The position numbers and the translations under genes were made by a program. Below the pieces are notes generated by a model, which searched no databases, was not told the DNA's origin, and was given only the letters and a program-made list of their open reading frames with translations. Source: Sympetrum striolatum (taxonomy: Eukaryota > Arthropoda > Insecta > Odonata > Libellulidae). From it: DNA of 64,000 nucleotides. Each line of letters begins with the position of its first letter. Position 1 is the stretch's first letter. The DNA lies in the NCBI GenBank assembly GCA_947579665.1, contig OX388349.1, forward strand, positions 76,078,841 through 76,142,840, in the 5' to 3' direction. Of this stretch, positions 39,001 through 51,470 are shown piece by piece.

Positions 39001-42000
39001 GGCCTGAATAAGTACAAAATGCATAGTAATTAAGATTTTACATAGTTTAATTTGCTGTAAATAGTCCTTTTGTTTGCCATTGTTCCAAATATTAATTACT
39101 TTGCTCTTATTTCTTACTGTCTCTCCTTCGCTCTTATTTAGTTCACCTGTCATCCATCGAATGGGACTGGGACCAAACCGTGACGAAGAGAATGATGACG
39201 ACCCTGGGGAGAGAGTGCAACCAGAAAAGAATAAGTACAAAATTCATAGTAATTAAGATTTTACATAGTTTAATTTGCTGTAAATAGTCCTTTTGTTTGC
39301 CATTGTTCCAAATATTAATTAATTTGCTCTTATTTCTTACTGTCTCTCCTTCGCTCTTATTTAGATCACCTGTCATCCATCGAACGGGACTGGGACGAAA
39401 CCATGAGGAAGAGACTGATGACGACCTTGGGGAGAGAGTACAACCAGGAAAGAATAAGTACAAAATGCATAGTAATTAAGATTTTACATAGTTTAATTTG
39501 CTGTTAATAGTCCTTTTGTTTTCCTTTGTTCCATATATTAATTCATTTGCTCTTATTTCTTAATGTCTCTGCTTCGCTCTTATTTAGTTCATCTCTCGTC
39601 CAACGAACGGGACTGGTACTAAACCATGATGAAGAGACTGATGACGACCTTGGGGAGAGAGTACAACCAGGAAAGAATAAGTACAAAATGCATAGTATTT
39701 AAGATTTTTAATAGTTTCATTTGCTGTAAATAATCCTTTTGTTTGCCATTGTTCCATATATTAATTCATTTGCTCTTATTTCTTAATGTCTCTCTTTCGC
39801 TCTTATTTAGTTCATCTCTCGTCCAACGTTTGGGACTGGGACTAAACCATGACGAAGAGACTTATGACGACCTTTGGGAGAGAGTACAACCTGGAAAGAA
39901 TAAGTACAAAATGCATAGTAATTAAGATTATACATAGTTTAATTTGCTGTATATAGTCCTCTTGTTTGCCATTGTTCCAAATATTAATTAATTTGCTCTT
40001 ATTTCTTACAGTCTCTCCTTCGCTCCTATTTAGTTCACCTCTCGTCGAACGAACGGGACTGGGACCAAACCATGAGGAAGAGACTGATGACGAACTTGGG
40101 GAGAGAGTACAACCAGGAAAGAATAAGTACAAAATGCATAGTAATTAAGATTTTTAAATAATTTAATATGCTGTAAATAGTCCTTTTGTTGCCATTGTTC
40201 CGAATATTAATTCATTTGCTCTTATTTCTTACAGTCTCTCCTTCGCTCTTATTTAGTTCACCTCTCGTCTAACGAAAGGTACAGGGACCAAACCATGACG
40301 AAGAGACTGATGACGACCTTGGGGAGAGAGTACAACCAGGAAAGAGTAAGTACAAAATGCATAGTAATTAAGATTTTACATAGTTTAATTTGCTATAAAT
40401 AGTCCGTTTGTTTGCCATTGTTCCAAATATTAATTCATTTGCTCTTATTTCTTACAGTCTCTCGTTCGCTCCTATTTAGTTCACCTCTCGTTGAACAAAC
40501 GGGACTTGGACCAAACCATGAGGAAGAGACTGATGACGAACTTGGGGAGAGAGTACAACCAGGAAAGAATAAGTACAAAATGCATAGTAATTAAGATTTT
40601 ACATAGTTTAATTTGCTGTAAATAGTCCTTTTGTTTGCCATTGTTCAAATATTTATTCATTTGCTCTTATTTCTTACTGTCACTCCTTCGCTCTTATTTA
40701 GTTCACCTCTCGTCGAACGAACAAGACTGGGACTAAACCATGACGAAGAGACTGATGACCACCTTGGGGAGAGAGTAGAACCAGAAAGGATAAGTACAAA
40801 ATGCATAGTAATCAAGATTTTACATAGTTTAATTTGCTGTAAATAGTCCTTTTGTTATCCATTGTTCCTAATATTAATTCAGTTGCTCTTATTTCTTACA
40901 GTCTCTCCTTCGCTCTTATATAGTTCACCTCTTGTCGAACGAATGGGACTGGGACCAAACCATAACGAAGAGACTGATGACGACCTTGGGGAGAGAGTAC
41001 AACCAGGAAAGAATAAGTACAAAATGCATAGTAATTAAGATTTTATATAGTTTAATTTGCTGTAAATAGCTCTTTTGTTTGCCATTGTCCTTAAATATTA
41101 ATTAATTTGCTCTTATTTCTTACTGTCTCTCCTTCGCTCTTATTTAGTTCACCTGTCATCCATCGAATGGGACTGGGACCAAACCGTGATGAAGAGAATG
41201 ATGACGACCCTGGGGAGAGAGTGCAACCAGGCATGAATAAGTACAAAATGCATAGTAATTAAGATTTTACATAGTTTAATTTGCTGTAAATAGTCCTTTT
41301 GTTTGCCATTGTTCCAAATATTAATTACTTTGCTCTTATTTCTTACTGTCTCCCCTTCGCTCTTATTTAGTTCACCTGTCATCCATCGAATGGGACTGGG
41401 ACCAAACAGTGACGAAGAGAATGATGACGACCCTGGGGAGTGAGTGCAACCAGAAAAGAATAAGTACATAATTCATAGTAATTAAGATTTTACATAGTTT
41501 AATTTGCTGTAAATAGTCCTTTTGTTTGCCATTGTTCCAAATATTAATTAATTTGCTCTTATTTCTTACAGTCTCTCCTTCGCTCTTATTTAGTTCACCT
41601 CTCGTCGAAAGAACGGGACTGGGACGAAACCATGAGGAAGAGACTGATGACGACCTTGGGGAGAGAGTACAACCAGGAAAGAATAAGTACAAAATGCATA
41701 GTAATTAAGATTTTACATAGTTTAATTTGCTGTAAATAGTCCTTTTGTTTTCCATTGTTCCATATATTAATTCATTTGCACTTATTTCTTAATGTCTCTC
41801 CTTCGCTCTTATTTAGTTCATCTCTCGTCCAACGAACGGTACTGGGACCAAACCATGACGAAGAGACTTATGACGACCTTGGGGAGAGAGTACAACCTGG
41901 AAAGAATAAGTACAAAATGCATAGTAATTAAGATTATACATAGTTTAATTTGCTGTATATAGTCCTCTTGTTTGCCATTGTTCAAAATATTAATTAATTT

Positions 42001-43329
42001 GCTCTTATTTCTTACCGTCTCTCCTTCGCTCTTATTTAATTCACCTCTCGTCCAACGAAAGGGACTGGGACTAAACCATGACGAAGAGACTGATGACGAC
42101 ATTGGGGAGAGAGTACATTCAGGAAAGAATAAGTACAAAATGCATAGTAATTAAGATTTTACATAGCTTAATTTGCTATAAATAGTCCTTTTGTTTACCA
42201 TTGTTCCAAATATTAATTAATTTGCTCTTATTTCTTACAGTCTCTCCTTCGCTCTTATTTAGTTCACCTCTCGTCAAACGAACTGGACTGGGACCAAACC
42301 ATGACGAAGAGACTGATGACAACATTGTGGAAAGAGTACAACCAGGAAAAAATAAGTACAAAATGCATAGTAATTAAGATTTAACATAGCTTAATTTGCT
42401 GTTAATAGCCCTTTTCTTTGCCATTGTTCCAAATATTAATAAATTTGCTCTTATTTCTTACAGTCTCTCCTTCGCTCTTATTTAGTCCACTCTTGTCGAA
42501 CGAACGGGACTGGGACCAAACCATGACGAAGGGACTGATGATAACCTTGAGGAGAGAGTACAACCCTTGTTCCAAATATTAATTAATATACTCTTATTTC
42601 TTACTGTATCTTCTTCGCTCTTATTTAGTTCACCTCTCGTCTAACGAACGGAACTGGGACCAAACCATGACAAAGAGACTGATGACGACCTTGGGGAGAG
42701 AGTACAACCAGGAAACAATAAGTACAAAATGCATAGTAATTAAGATTTTACATAGTTTAATTTGCTGTAAATAGTCCTTTTGTTTAACATTGTTCCAAAA
42801 ATAATTCATTTGCTCTTATTTCCTATAGTCTCACCTTCGCTCTTATTTAGTTCACCTCTCGTCTAACGAACGGGACTGGGACCAAACCATGACGAAGGGA
42901 CTGATGACGACATTGGGGAGAGAGTACAACCAGGAAAGAATAAGTACAAAATGCATAGTAATTAAGATTTAACATAGTTTAATTTGCTATAAATAGTCCT
43001 TTTGTTTGCCATTGTTCCAAATATTAATTCATTTGCTCTTATATCTTACAGTCTCTCCTTCGCTCCTATATAGTTCACCTCTCCTCTAACGAACGGGACT
43101 GGGACCACACCATGATGAAGAGACTGATGACGACCTTGCGGAGAGAGTACAACCAGGAAAGAATAAGTACAAAATCATAGTAATTAAGATCTTACATAGT
43201 TTAATTTGCTGTTAATTGTCCTTTTGTTTGCCATTGTTCCAAATATTAATTCATTTGCTCTTATTTCTGACAGTCTCTCCTTCGCTCTTATTTAGTTCAC
43301 CTCTCGTCTAACGAACGGGACTGGGACCA
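36061..43329 (+). repeat. Super-unit S, copy 4 (most complete copy)
   Basis: This copy matches S3 at an offset of 9,280 from about 36,400 to 40,600, then 9,949 from about 41,500. It retains both three-monomer segments that are separately missing from S1 (before 8,482) and from S2/S3 (after 23,820 and 31,317). Its first two monomers are a fusion that skips two units present in S3 (near 26,560-27,000). It also carries the truncated monomer near 42,566. It is more diverged from S3 than S2 is. Confidence 0.87.
42552..42582 (+). repeat. Truncated monomer junction, S4
   Basis: The junction CAACCC/TTGTTCC is the same as in S2 and S3, at an offset of 9,949 from S3. In S1 the matching position holds a fused full-length monomer instead. 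Confidence 0.85.
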
Positions 43330-46300
43330 AATCATGTTGAAGAGACTGATGACGACCTTGGGGAGAGAGTACAACCAGGAAAGAATAAGTACAAAATGCA
43401 TTGTAATTAATATTTATTATAGTTTAATTTTTCTGTAAATAATCCTTTTTTTGCCATTGTTCCAAATATTAATTAATTTGTTCTTATTTCTTACTGTTTC
43501 TCCTTCGCTCTTATTTAGTTCACCTCTCGTCGAACGAACGGGCCTGGGACCAAACCATGACGAAAAGACTGATGACGACCTTGGGAAGAGAGTACAACCA
43601 GGAAAGAATAAGTACAAAATGCATAGTAATTAAGATTTTAAATAGTTTAATTTGCTGTAAATAGTCCTATTGTTTGCCATTGTTACAAATATTAATTCAT
43701 TTGCTCTTATTTCTTACAGTCTCTCCTTCGCTCCTATTTAGTTCACCTCTCGTCGATTGAACGGGACTGGGACCAAACCTTGAGGAAGAGACTGATGACG
43801 AACTTGGGGAGAGAGTACAACCAGGAAAGAATAAGTACAAAATGCATAGTAATTAAGATTTTTAAATAATTTAATTTGCTGTAAATAGTCCTTTTGTTAT
43901 CCATTGTTCAAATATTAATTCTCTTGCTCTTATTTCTTACTGTCACTCCTTCGCTCTTATGTAGTTCACCTCTCGTCGAACGAACGGAACTGGAACTAAA
44001 CCATGACGAAGAGACTGATGACCACCTTGGGGAGAGAGTAGAACCAGGAAAGAATAATTACAAAATGCATAGTAATTAAGATTTTATATACTTTAATTTG
44101 CTGTAAATAGTCCTTTTGTTTGCCATTGTTCCAAATATTAATTAATTTGCTCTTATTTTTACAGTCTCTCCTTCGCTCTTATTTAGTGCACTTGTCGTCC
44201 ATCGAACGGGACTGGGACCAAACCATGACGAAGAGACTGATGACGACCCTGGGGTGAGAGTGCAACCAGGAAAGAATAAGTACAAAATGCATAGTAATTA
44301 AGATTTTACATAGATTAATTTGCTGTAAATAGTCCTTTTGTTTGCCATTGTTACAAATATTAATTCATTTGCTCTTATTTCTTACAGTCTCTCCTTCGCT
44401 CTTATTTAGTTCACCTCTCGTCGAAAGAACGGGACTGGGATGAAACCATGACGAAGAGACTGATGACGACCTTGGGGAGAGAGTACAACCAGGAAAGAAT
44501 AAGAACAAAATGCATAGTAATTAAGATTTTACATAATTTAATTTGCTGTAAATAGTCCTTTTGTTTGCCATTGTTCAAAATATTAATTCATTTGCTCTTA
44601 TTTCTTACAGTCTCTCCTTCGCTCTTATTTAGTTCACCTCTCATCGAACAAATGGGACTGGGACCAAACCATGACGAAGAGACTGATGACGACATTGGGG
44701 AGAGTACAACCAGGAAAGAATAAGTACAAAATGCATAGTAATTAAGATTTTACATAGTTTAATTTGCTATAAATAGTCCTTTTGTTTGCCGTTGTTCCAA
44801 ATATTAATCGATTTGCTCTTATTTCTTAAAGTCCCCCATTTCGCTCTGATTGAGTTCACCTCTCGTCGAACGAATGGGACTGGGACAAAACCATGACGAA
44901 GGGACTGATGACGACATTGGGGAAAGAGGACAACCAGGAAAGAATAAGTACAAAATGCATAGTCATTAAGATTTTACATAGTTTAATTTGCTATAAATAG
45001 TCCTTTTTTTTGCGATTGTTCCAAATATTAATTCATTTGCTCTTATTTCTTACAGTCTCTCCTTCGCTCTTATTTAGTTCACCTCTCGTCGAACGAACGG
45101 GACTGGGACAAAACCATGACCAAGAGACTGATGACGACATTGCGGAGAGAGTACAACCAGGAAAGAATAAGTACAAAATGCATAGTAATTATTATTTTAC
45201 ATAGTTTAATTTGCTGTAAATAGTCCTTTTGTTTGTCATTGTTCCAAATATTAGTTAAATTGCTCTTTCTTTCTTACAGTCTCTCCTTCGCTCTTATCTA
45301 GTTCACCTCTTGTCGAACGAACGGGACTGGGACCAAACCATGACGAACAGACTGATGACGACATTGGGGAGAGAGTACAACCAGGAATGAATAAGTACAA
45401 AATGCATAGTAATTAAGATTTTACATAGTTTAATTTGCTATAAATAGTCCTTTTGTTTGCCATTGTTCCAAATATTAATTCATTTGCTCTTATTTCTTAC
45501 AGTCTCTCCTTCGCTCTTATTTAGTTCACCTCTCGTCGAAAGATCGGGACTTGGACCAAACCGTGACGAAGAGACTGATGACGACCTTGGGGAGAGAGTA
45601 CAACCAGGAAAGAATAAGTACAAAATGCATAGTTATTAAGATTTTACATAGTTTAATTTGCTGTAAATAGTCCTTTTGTTTAACATTGTTCCAAAAATTA
45701 ATTCATTTGCTCTTATATCCTATAGTCTCACCTTCGCTCTTATTTAGTTCACCTCTCGTCTAACGAACGGGACTGGGACCAAACCATGACGAAGAGACTG
45801 ATGACGACCTTGGGGAGAGAGTACAACCAGGAAAGAATAAGTAAAAATGCATAGTAATTAAGATTTTACATAGTATAATTTGCTGTAAATAGTCCTTTTG
45901 TTTGCCATTGTTCCAAATATTAATTCATTTGCTCTTATATCTTACAGTCTCTCTTTCGCTCCTATATAGTTCACCTCTCCTCTAACGAACGGGACTGGGA
46001 CCACACCATGACGAAGAGACTAATGACGACCTTGCGGAGGGAGTACAACCAGGAAAGAATAAGTACAAAATGCATAGTTATTAAGATTTTACATAGTTTA
46101 ATTTGCTGTTAATAGTCCTTTTGTTTGCCATTGTTCCAAATATTAATTCATTTGCACTTATTTCTTTCAGTCTCTCCTTCGCTCTTATTTAGTTCACCTC
46201 TCGTCTAACGAACGGGACTGGGACCAAATCATGTTGAAGAGACTGATGACGACCTTGGAGAGAGAGTACAACCAGGAAAGAATAAGTACAAAATCCATTG

Positions 46301-46530
46301 TAATTAATATTTATTATAGTTTAATTTTTCTGTAAATAATCCTTTTTTGCCATTGTTCCAAATATTAATTAATTTGCTCTTATTTCTTACTGTTTCTCCT
46401 TCGCTCCTATATAGTTCACCTCTCCTCTAACGAACGGGACTGGGCCCACACCATGACGAAGAGACTGATGAGGACCTTGGGAAGAGAGTACAACCAGGAA
46501 AGAATAAGTACAAAATGCATAGTAATTAAG
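43330..46530 (+). repeat. Super-unit T, copy 3
   Basis: The marker series repeats at an offset of 10,171 from T2 until 46,231, and follows T1 beyond that at 30,959. The C-run is shortened to five C at 44,833. At about 46,530 it joins the V-type monomer at 46,570 directly, so three monomers present at 15,611-16,270 in the T1 copy are missing. Confidence 0.87.
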
Positions 46531-49500
46531 ATTTTATATAGTTTAATTTGCTGTAAATAGTCCTTTTGTTTGCCATTGTTCCAAATATTAATTAATTTGC
46601 TCTTATTTCTTACAGTCTCTCCTTCGCTCTTATTAAGTTCATCTCTCGTCGAACGAACGGGACTGGGACCCAACCATGACGAAGAGACTGATGACGACAT
46701 TGGGGAGAGAGTACAACCAGGTAAGAATAAGTACAAAATGCATAGTAATTAAGATTTTATATAGTTTAATTTGCTGTAAATAGTCCTTTTGTTTGCCATT
46801 GTTCCAAATATTAATTAATTTGCTCTTATTTCTTACACTCTCTCCTTCGCTCTTATTTAGTTCACCTGTCGTCCATCGAACGGGACTGGGACCAAACCGT
46901 GACGAAGAGACTGATGACGAACCTTTGGTGAGAGTGCAACCAGGAATGAATAAGTACAAAATGCATAGTAGTTAAGATTTTCCATAGTTTAATTTGCTGT
47001 AAATAGTCCTTTTGTTTGCCATTGTTCCAAATATTAATTAATTTGCTCTTATTTCTTACAATCTCTCCTTTGCTCTTATTTAGTTCACCTCTCGTCGAAC
47101 GAACGGGACTGGGACCAAACCATGACGAAGAGACTTATGACGACCCTGGGGTGAGAGTGCAACCAGGAAAGAATAAGTACAAAATGCATAGTAATTAAGA
47201 TTTTACATAGATTAATTTGCTGTAAATAGTCCTTTTGTTTGCCATTGTACAAAATATTAATTAATTTGCTCTTATTTCTTACAGTCTCTCCTTCGCTCTT
47301 ATTTAGTTCAGCTCTCGTCGAAAGAACGGGACTGGGACCAAACCATGAGGAAGAGACTGATGACGACCTTGGGGAGAGAGTACAACCAGGAAAGAATAAG
47401 TACAAAATGCATAGTAATTAAAATTTTACATAGTTTAATTTGCAGTAAATAGTCCTTTTTTTTGCCATTGTTCAAATATTAATTAATTTGCTCTTATTTC
47501 TTACTGTCACTCCTTCGCTCTTATTTAGTTCACCTCTCGTCGAACGAACGGGACTGGGACTAAACCATGACGAAGAGACTGATGACCACCTTGGGGAGAG
47601 AGTAGAACCAGGCATGAATAAGTACAAAATGCATAGTAATTAAGATTTTACATAGTTTAATTTGCTGTAAATAGTCCTTTTGTTTGCCATTGTTCCAAAT
47701 ATTAATTAATTTGCTCTTATTTCTTACAGTCTCTCCTTCGCTCTTATTTAGTTCATCTCTCGTCGAACGAACGGGACTGGGACACAACCATGACGAAGAG
47801 ACTGATGACGACATTGTGGGAGAGAGTAAAACCAGGAAACAATAAGTACAAAATGCATAGTAATTAAGATTTTATATAGTTAAATTTGCTGTAAATAGTC
47901 CTTTTGTTTGCCATTGTTCCAAATATTAATTAATTTGCTCTTATTTCTTACACTCTCTCCTTCGCTCTTATTTAGTTCACCTGTCGTCCATCGAACGGGA
48001 CTGGGACCAAACCGTGACGAAGAGACTGATGACGAACCTCGGGTGAGAGTGCAACCAGGAATGAATAAGTACAAAATGCATAGTAATTAAGATTTTCCAT
48101 AGTTTAATTTGCTGTAAATAGTCCTTTTGTTTGCCATTGTTCCATATATTAATTCATTTGCTCTTATTTCTTAATGTCTCTCCTTCCCTCTTATTTAGTT
48201 CATCTCTCGTCCAACGAACGGGACTGGGACTAAACCATGACCAAGAGACTGATGACGACCTTGGGGAAAGAGTACAACCAGGAAAGAATAAGTACAAAAT
48301 GCATAGTATTTAAGATTTTACATAGTTTAATTTGCTGTAAATAGTCCTTTTGTTTGCCATTGTTCCAAATATTAATTAATTTGCTCTTATTTCTCACAGT
48401 CTCTCCTTCGCTCTTATTTAGTTCACCTCTAGTCGAAAGAACGGGACTGGGACTAAATCATGACGAAGAGACTGATGACGACCTTGGGGAGAGAATGCAA
48501 CCAGGAAAGAATAAGTACAAAATGCATAGTAGTTAAGATTTTACATAGTTTAATTTGCTGTAAATAGTCCTTTTGCTTGCCATTGTTCCATATATTAATT
48601 CATTTGCTCTTATTTCTTAATGTCCCTCTTTCGCTCTTATTTAGTTCATCTCTCGTCCAACAAACGGGACTGGGACTAAACCATGACGAAGAGACTGATG
48701 ACAACCTTGGGGAGAGAGTACAACCTGGAAAGAATAAGTACAAAATGCATAGTAATTAAGATTATACATAGTTTAATTTGCTGTAAATAGTCCTTTTGTT
48801 TGCCATTGTTCCAAATATTAATTAATTTGCTCTTATTTCTTACAGTCTCTCCTTCGCTCTTATTTAGTTCACCTCTCGTCCAACGAAAGGGACTGCGACT
48901 AAACCATGACGAAGAGACTGATGACGACCTTGGGGAGAGAGTACAACCAGGAAAGAATATGTACAAAATGCATAGTAATTAAGATTTTACATAGTTTAAT
49001 TTGCTGTAAGTAGTCCTTTTGTTGGCCTTTGTTCCAAATATTAATTAATTTGCTCTTATTTCTTACAGTCTCTCCTTCGCTCTTATTTAGTTCAGCTCTC
49101 GTCGAAAGAACGGGACTGGGACTAAATCATGACGAAGAGACTGATGACGACCTTGGGGAGAGAGTACAACCAGGAAAGAATAAGTACAAAATGCATAGTA
49201 ATTAAGATTTTACATAGTTTAAATTGCTGTATATAGTCCTTTTGTTTGTCATTGTTCCAAATATTAATTAATTTACTCTTATTTCTTACAGTCTCTCCTT
49301 CGCTCTTATTTAGTTCACCTCTCGTCCAACGAACGGGACTGAAACTAAGCCATGACGAAGAGACTGATGACGACCTTGGGGAGAGAGTACAACCAGGAAA
49401 GAATAAGTACAAAATGCATAGTAATTAAGATTTTACATAGTTTAATTTACTGTAAATAGTCCTTTTGTTTGCCATTGTTCCAAATATTAATTTATTTGCT

Positions 49501-49776
49501 CTTATTTCTTACAGTCTCACCTTCGCTCTTATTTAGTTCACCTCTCGTCGAACGAACGAACGGGACTGGGACCAAACCATGACCAAGAGACTGATGAGGA
49601 CATTGGGGAGAGAGTACAACCAGGAAAGAATAAGTACAAAATGCATAGTAATTAAGATTTTACATAGTTAAATTTGCTATAAATAGTCCTTTTGCTAGCC
49701 ATTGTTCCAAATATTAATTAATTTGCTCTTATTTCTTACAGTCTCTCCTTCGCTCTTATTTAGTTCACCTCTCGTC
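46531..49776 (+). repeat. Block W1
   Basis: Monomers at 46,570-47,560 match 51,477-52,467 at an offset of 4,907 (22 monomers). After one monomer lost here near 47,612 the offset is 5,130. After three monomers missing in W2 it is 4,461, from about 48,760 to 49,776. Variants such as TTACACTCTC, GTACAAAATATT, AGGGACTGCGAC and CTGAAACTAAGCC identify the homologous units. Confidence 0.8.
49550..49561 (+). repeat. (GAAC)3 expansion in W1
   Basis: Most monomers have two GAAC-like steps (GTCGAACGAACGGG). This one has three, adding 4 bp and lengthening the unit. It marks a specific monomer lineage, together with GATGAGGACATTGG downstream. Confidence 0.85.
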
Positions 49777-51470
49777 GAAAGATCGGGACTTGGACCAAAC
49801 CGTGACGAAGAGACTGATGACGACCTTGGGGAGAGAGTACAACCAGGAAAGAATAAGTACAAAATGCATAGTAATTAAGATTTTACATAGTTTAATTTGC
49901 TGTAAATAGTCCTTTTGTTTAACATTCTTCCAAAAATTAATTCATTTGCTCTTATATCCTATAGTCTCACCTTCGCTCTTATTTAGTTCACCTCTCGTCT
50001 AACGAACGGGACTGGGACCAAACCATGACGAAGAGACTGATGACGACCTTGGGGAGAGAGTACAACCAGGAAAGAATAAGTAAAAATGCATAGTAATTAA
50101 GATTTTACATAGTATAATTTGCTGTAAATAGTCCTTTTGTTTGCCATTGTTCCAAATATTAATTCATTTGCTCTTATATCTTACAGTCTCTCTTTCGCTC
50201 CTATATAGTTCACCTCTCCTCTAACGAACGGGACTGGGACCACACCATGACGAAGAGACTGATGACGACCTTGCGGAGGGAGTACAACCAGGAAAGAATA
50301 AGTACAAAATGCATAGTTATTAAGATTTTACATAGTTTAATTTGCTGTTAATAGTCCTTTTGTTTGCCATTGTTCCAAATATTAATTCATTTGCACTTAT
50401 TTCTTACAGTCTCTCCTTCGCTCTTATTTAGTTCACCTCTCGTCTAACGAACGGGACTGGGACCAAATCATGTTGAAGAGACTGATGACGACCTTGGAGA
50501 GAGAGTACAACCAGGAAAGAATAAGTACAAAATCCATTGTAATTAATATTTATTATAGTTTAATTTTTCTGTAAATAATCCCTTTTTGCCATTGTTCCAA
50601 ATATTAATTAATTTGCTCTTATTTCTTACTGTTTCTCCTTCGCTCCTATATAGTTCACCTCTCCTCTAACGAACGGGACTGGGCCCACACCATGACGAAG
50701 AGACTGATGACGACCTTGGGAAGAGAGTACAACCAGGAAAGAATAAGTACAAAATGCATAGTAATTAAGATTTTAAATAGTTTAATTTGCTGTAAATAGT
50801 CCTTTTGTTTGCCATTGTTCCAAATATTAATACATTTGCTCTTATTTCTTACAGTCTCTCCTTCGCTCGTACTTAGTTCACCTCTCATCGAACGAACGGG
50901 ACTGGGACCAAACCATGAGGAAGAGACTGATGACGAACTTGGGGAGAGAGTACAACCAGGAAAGAATAAGTACAAAATGCATAGTACTTAAGATTTTTAA
51001 ATAATTTAATTTGCTTTAAATAGTCCTTTTGTTTGCCATTGTTCAAATATTAATTCATTTGCTCTTATTTCTTACTGTCACTCCTTCGCTCTTATTTAGT
51101 TCACCTCTCGTCGAACGAACGGGACTGGGACTAAACCATGACGAAGAGACTGATGACCACCTTGGGGAGAGAGTAGAACCAGGAAAGAATAAGTACAAAA
51201 TGCATAGTAATTAAGATTTTATATAGTTTAATTTGCTGTAAATAGCTCTTTTGTTTGCCATTGTTCCAAATATTAAATAATTTGCTCTTATTTCTTACTG
51301 TCTCTCCTTCGCTCTTATTTAATTTACCTGTCATCCATCGAATGGGACTGGGACCAAACCTTATGAAGAGATTGATGACGACCCTGGGGAGAGAGTGCAA
51401 CCAGGCATGAATAAGTACAAAATGCATAGTAAATAAGATTTTACATAGTTTAATTTGCTGTAAATAGTCC
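49777..51470 (+). repeat. T-tail and V copy between W1 and W2
   Basis: The switch from W1 occurs inside a monomer near 49,780, where GTCGAAAGATCGGG replaces the GTCGAACGAACGGG of W2. The sequence then follows T3 at an offset of about 4,239 (from 45,538), and V1 at 35,198, including the three monomers that T3 lacks. Confidence 0.78.
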
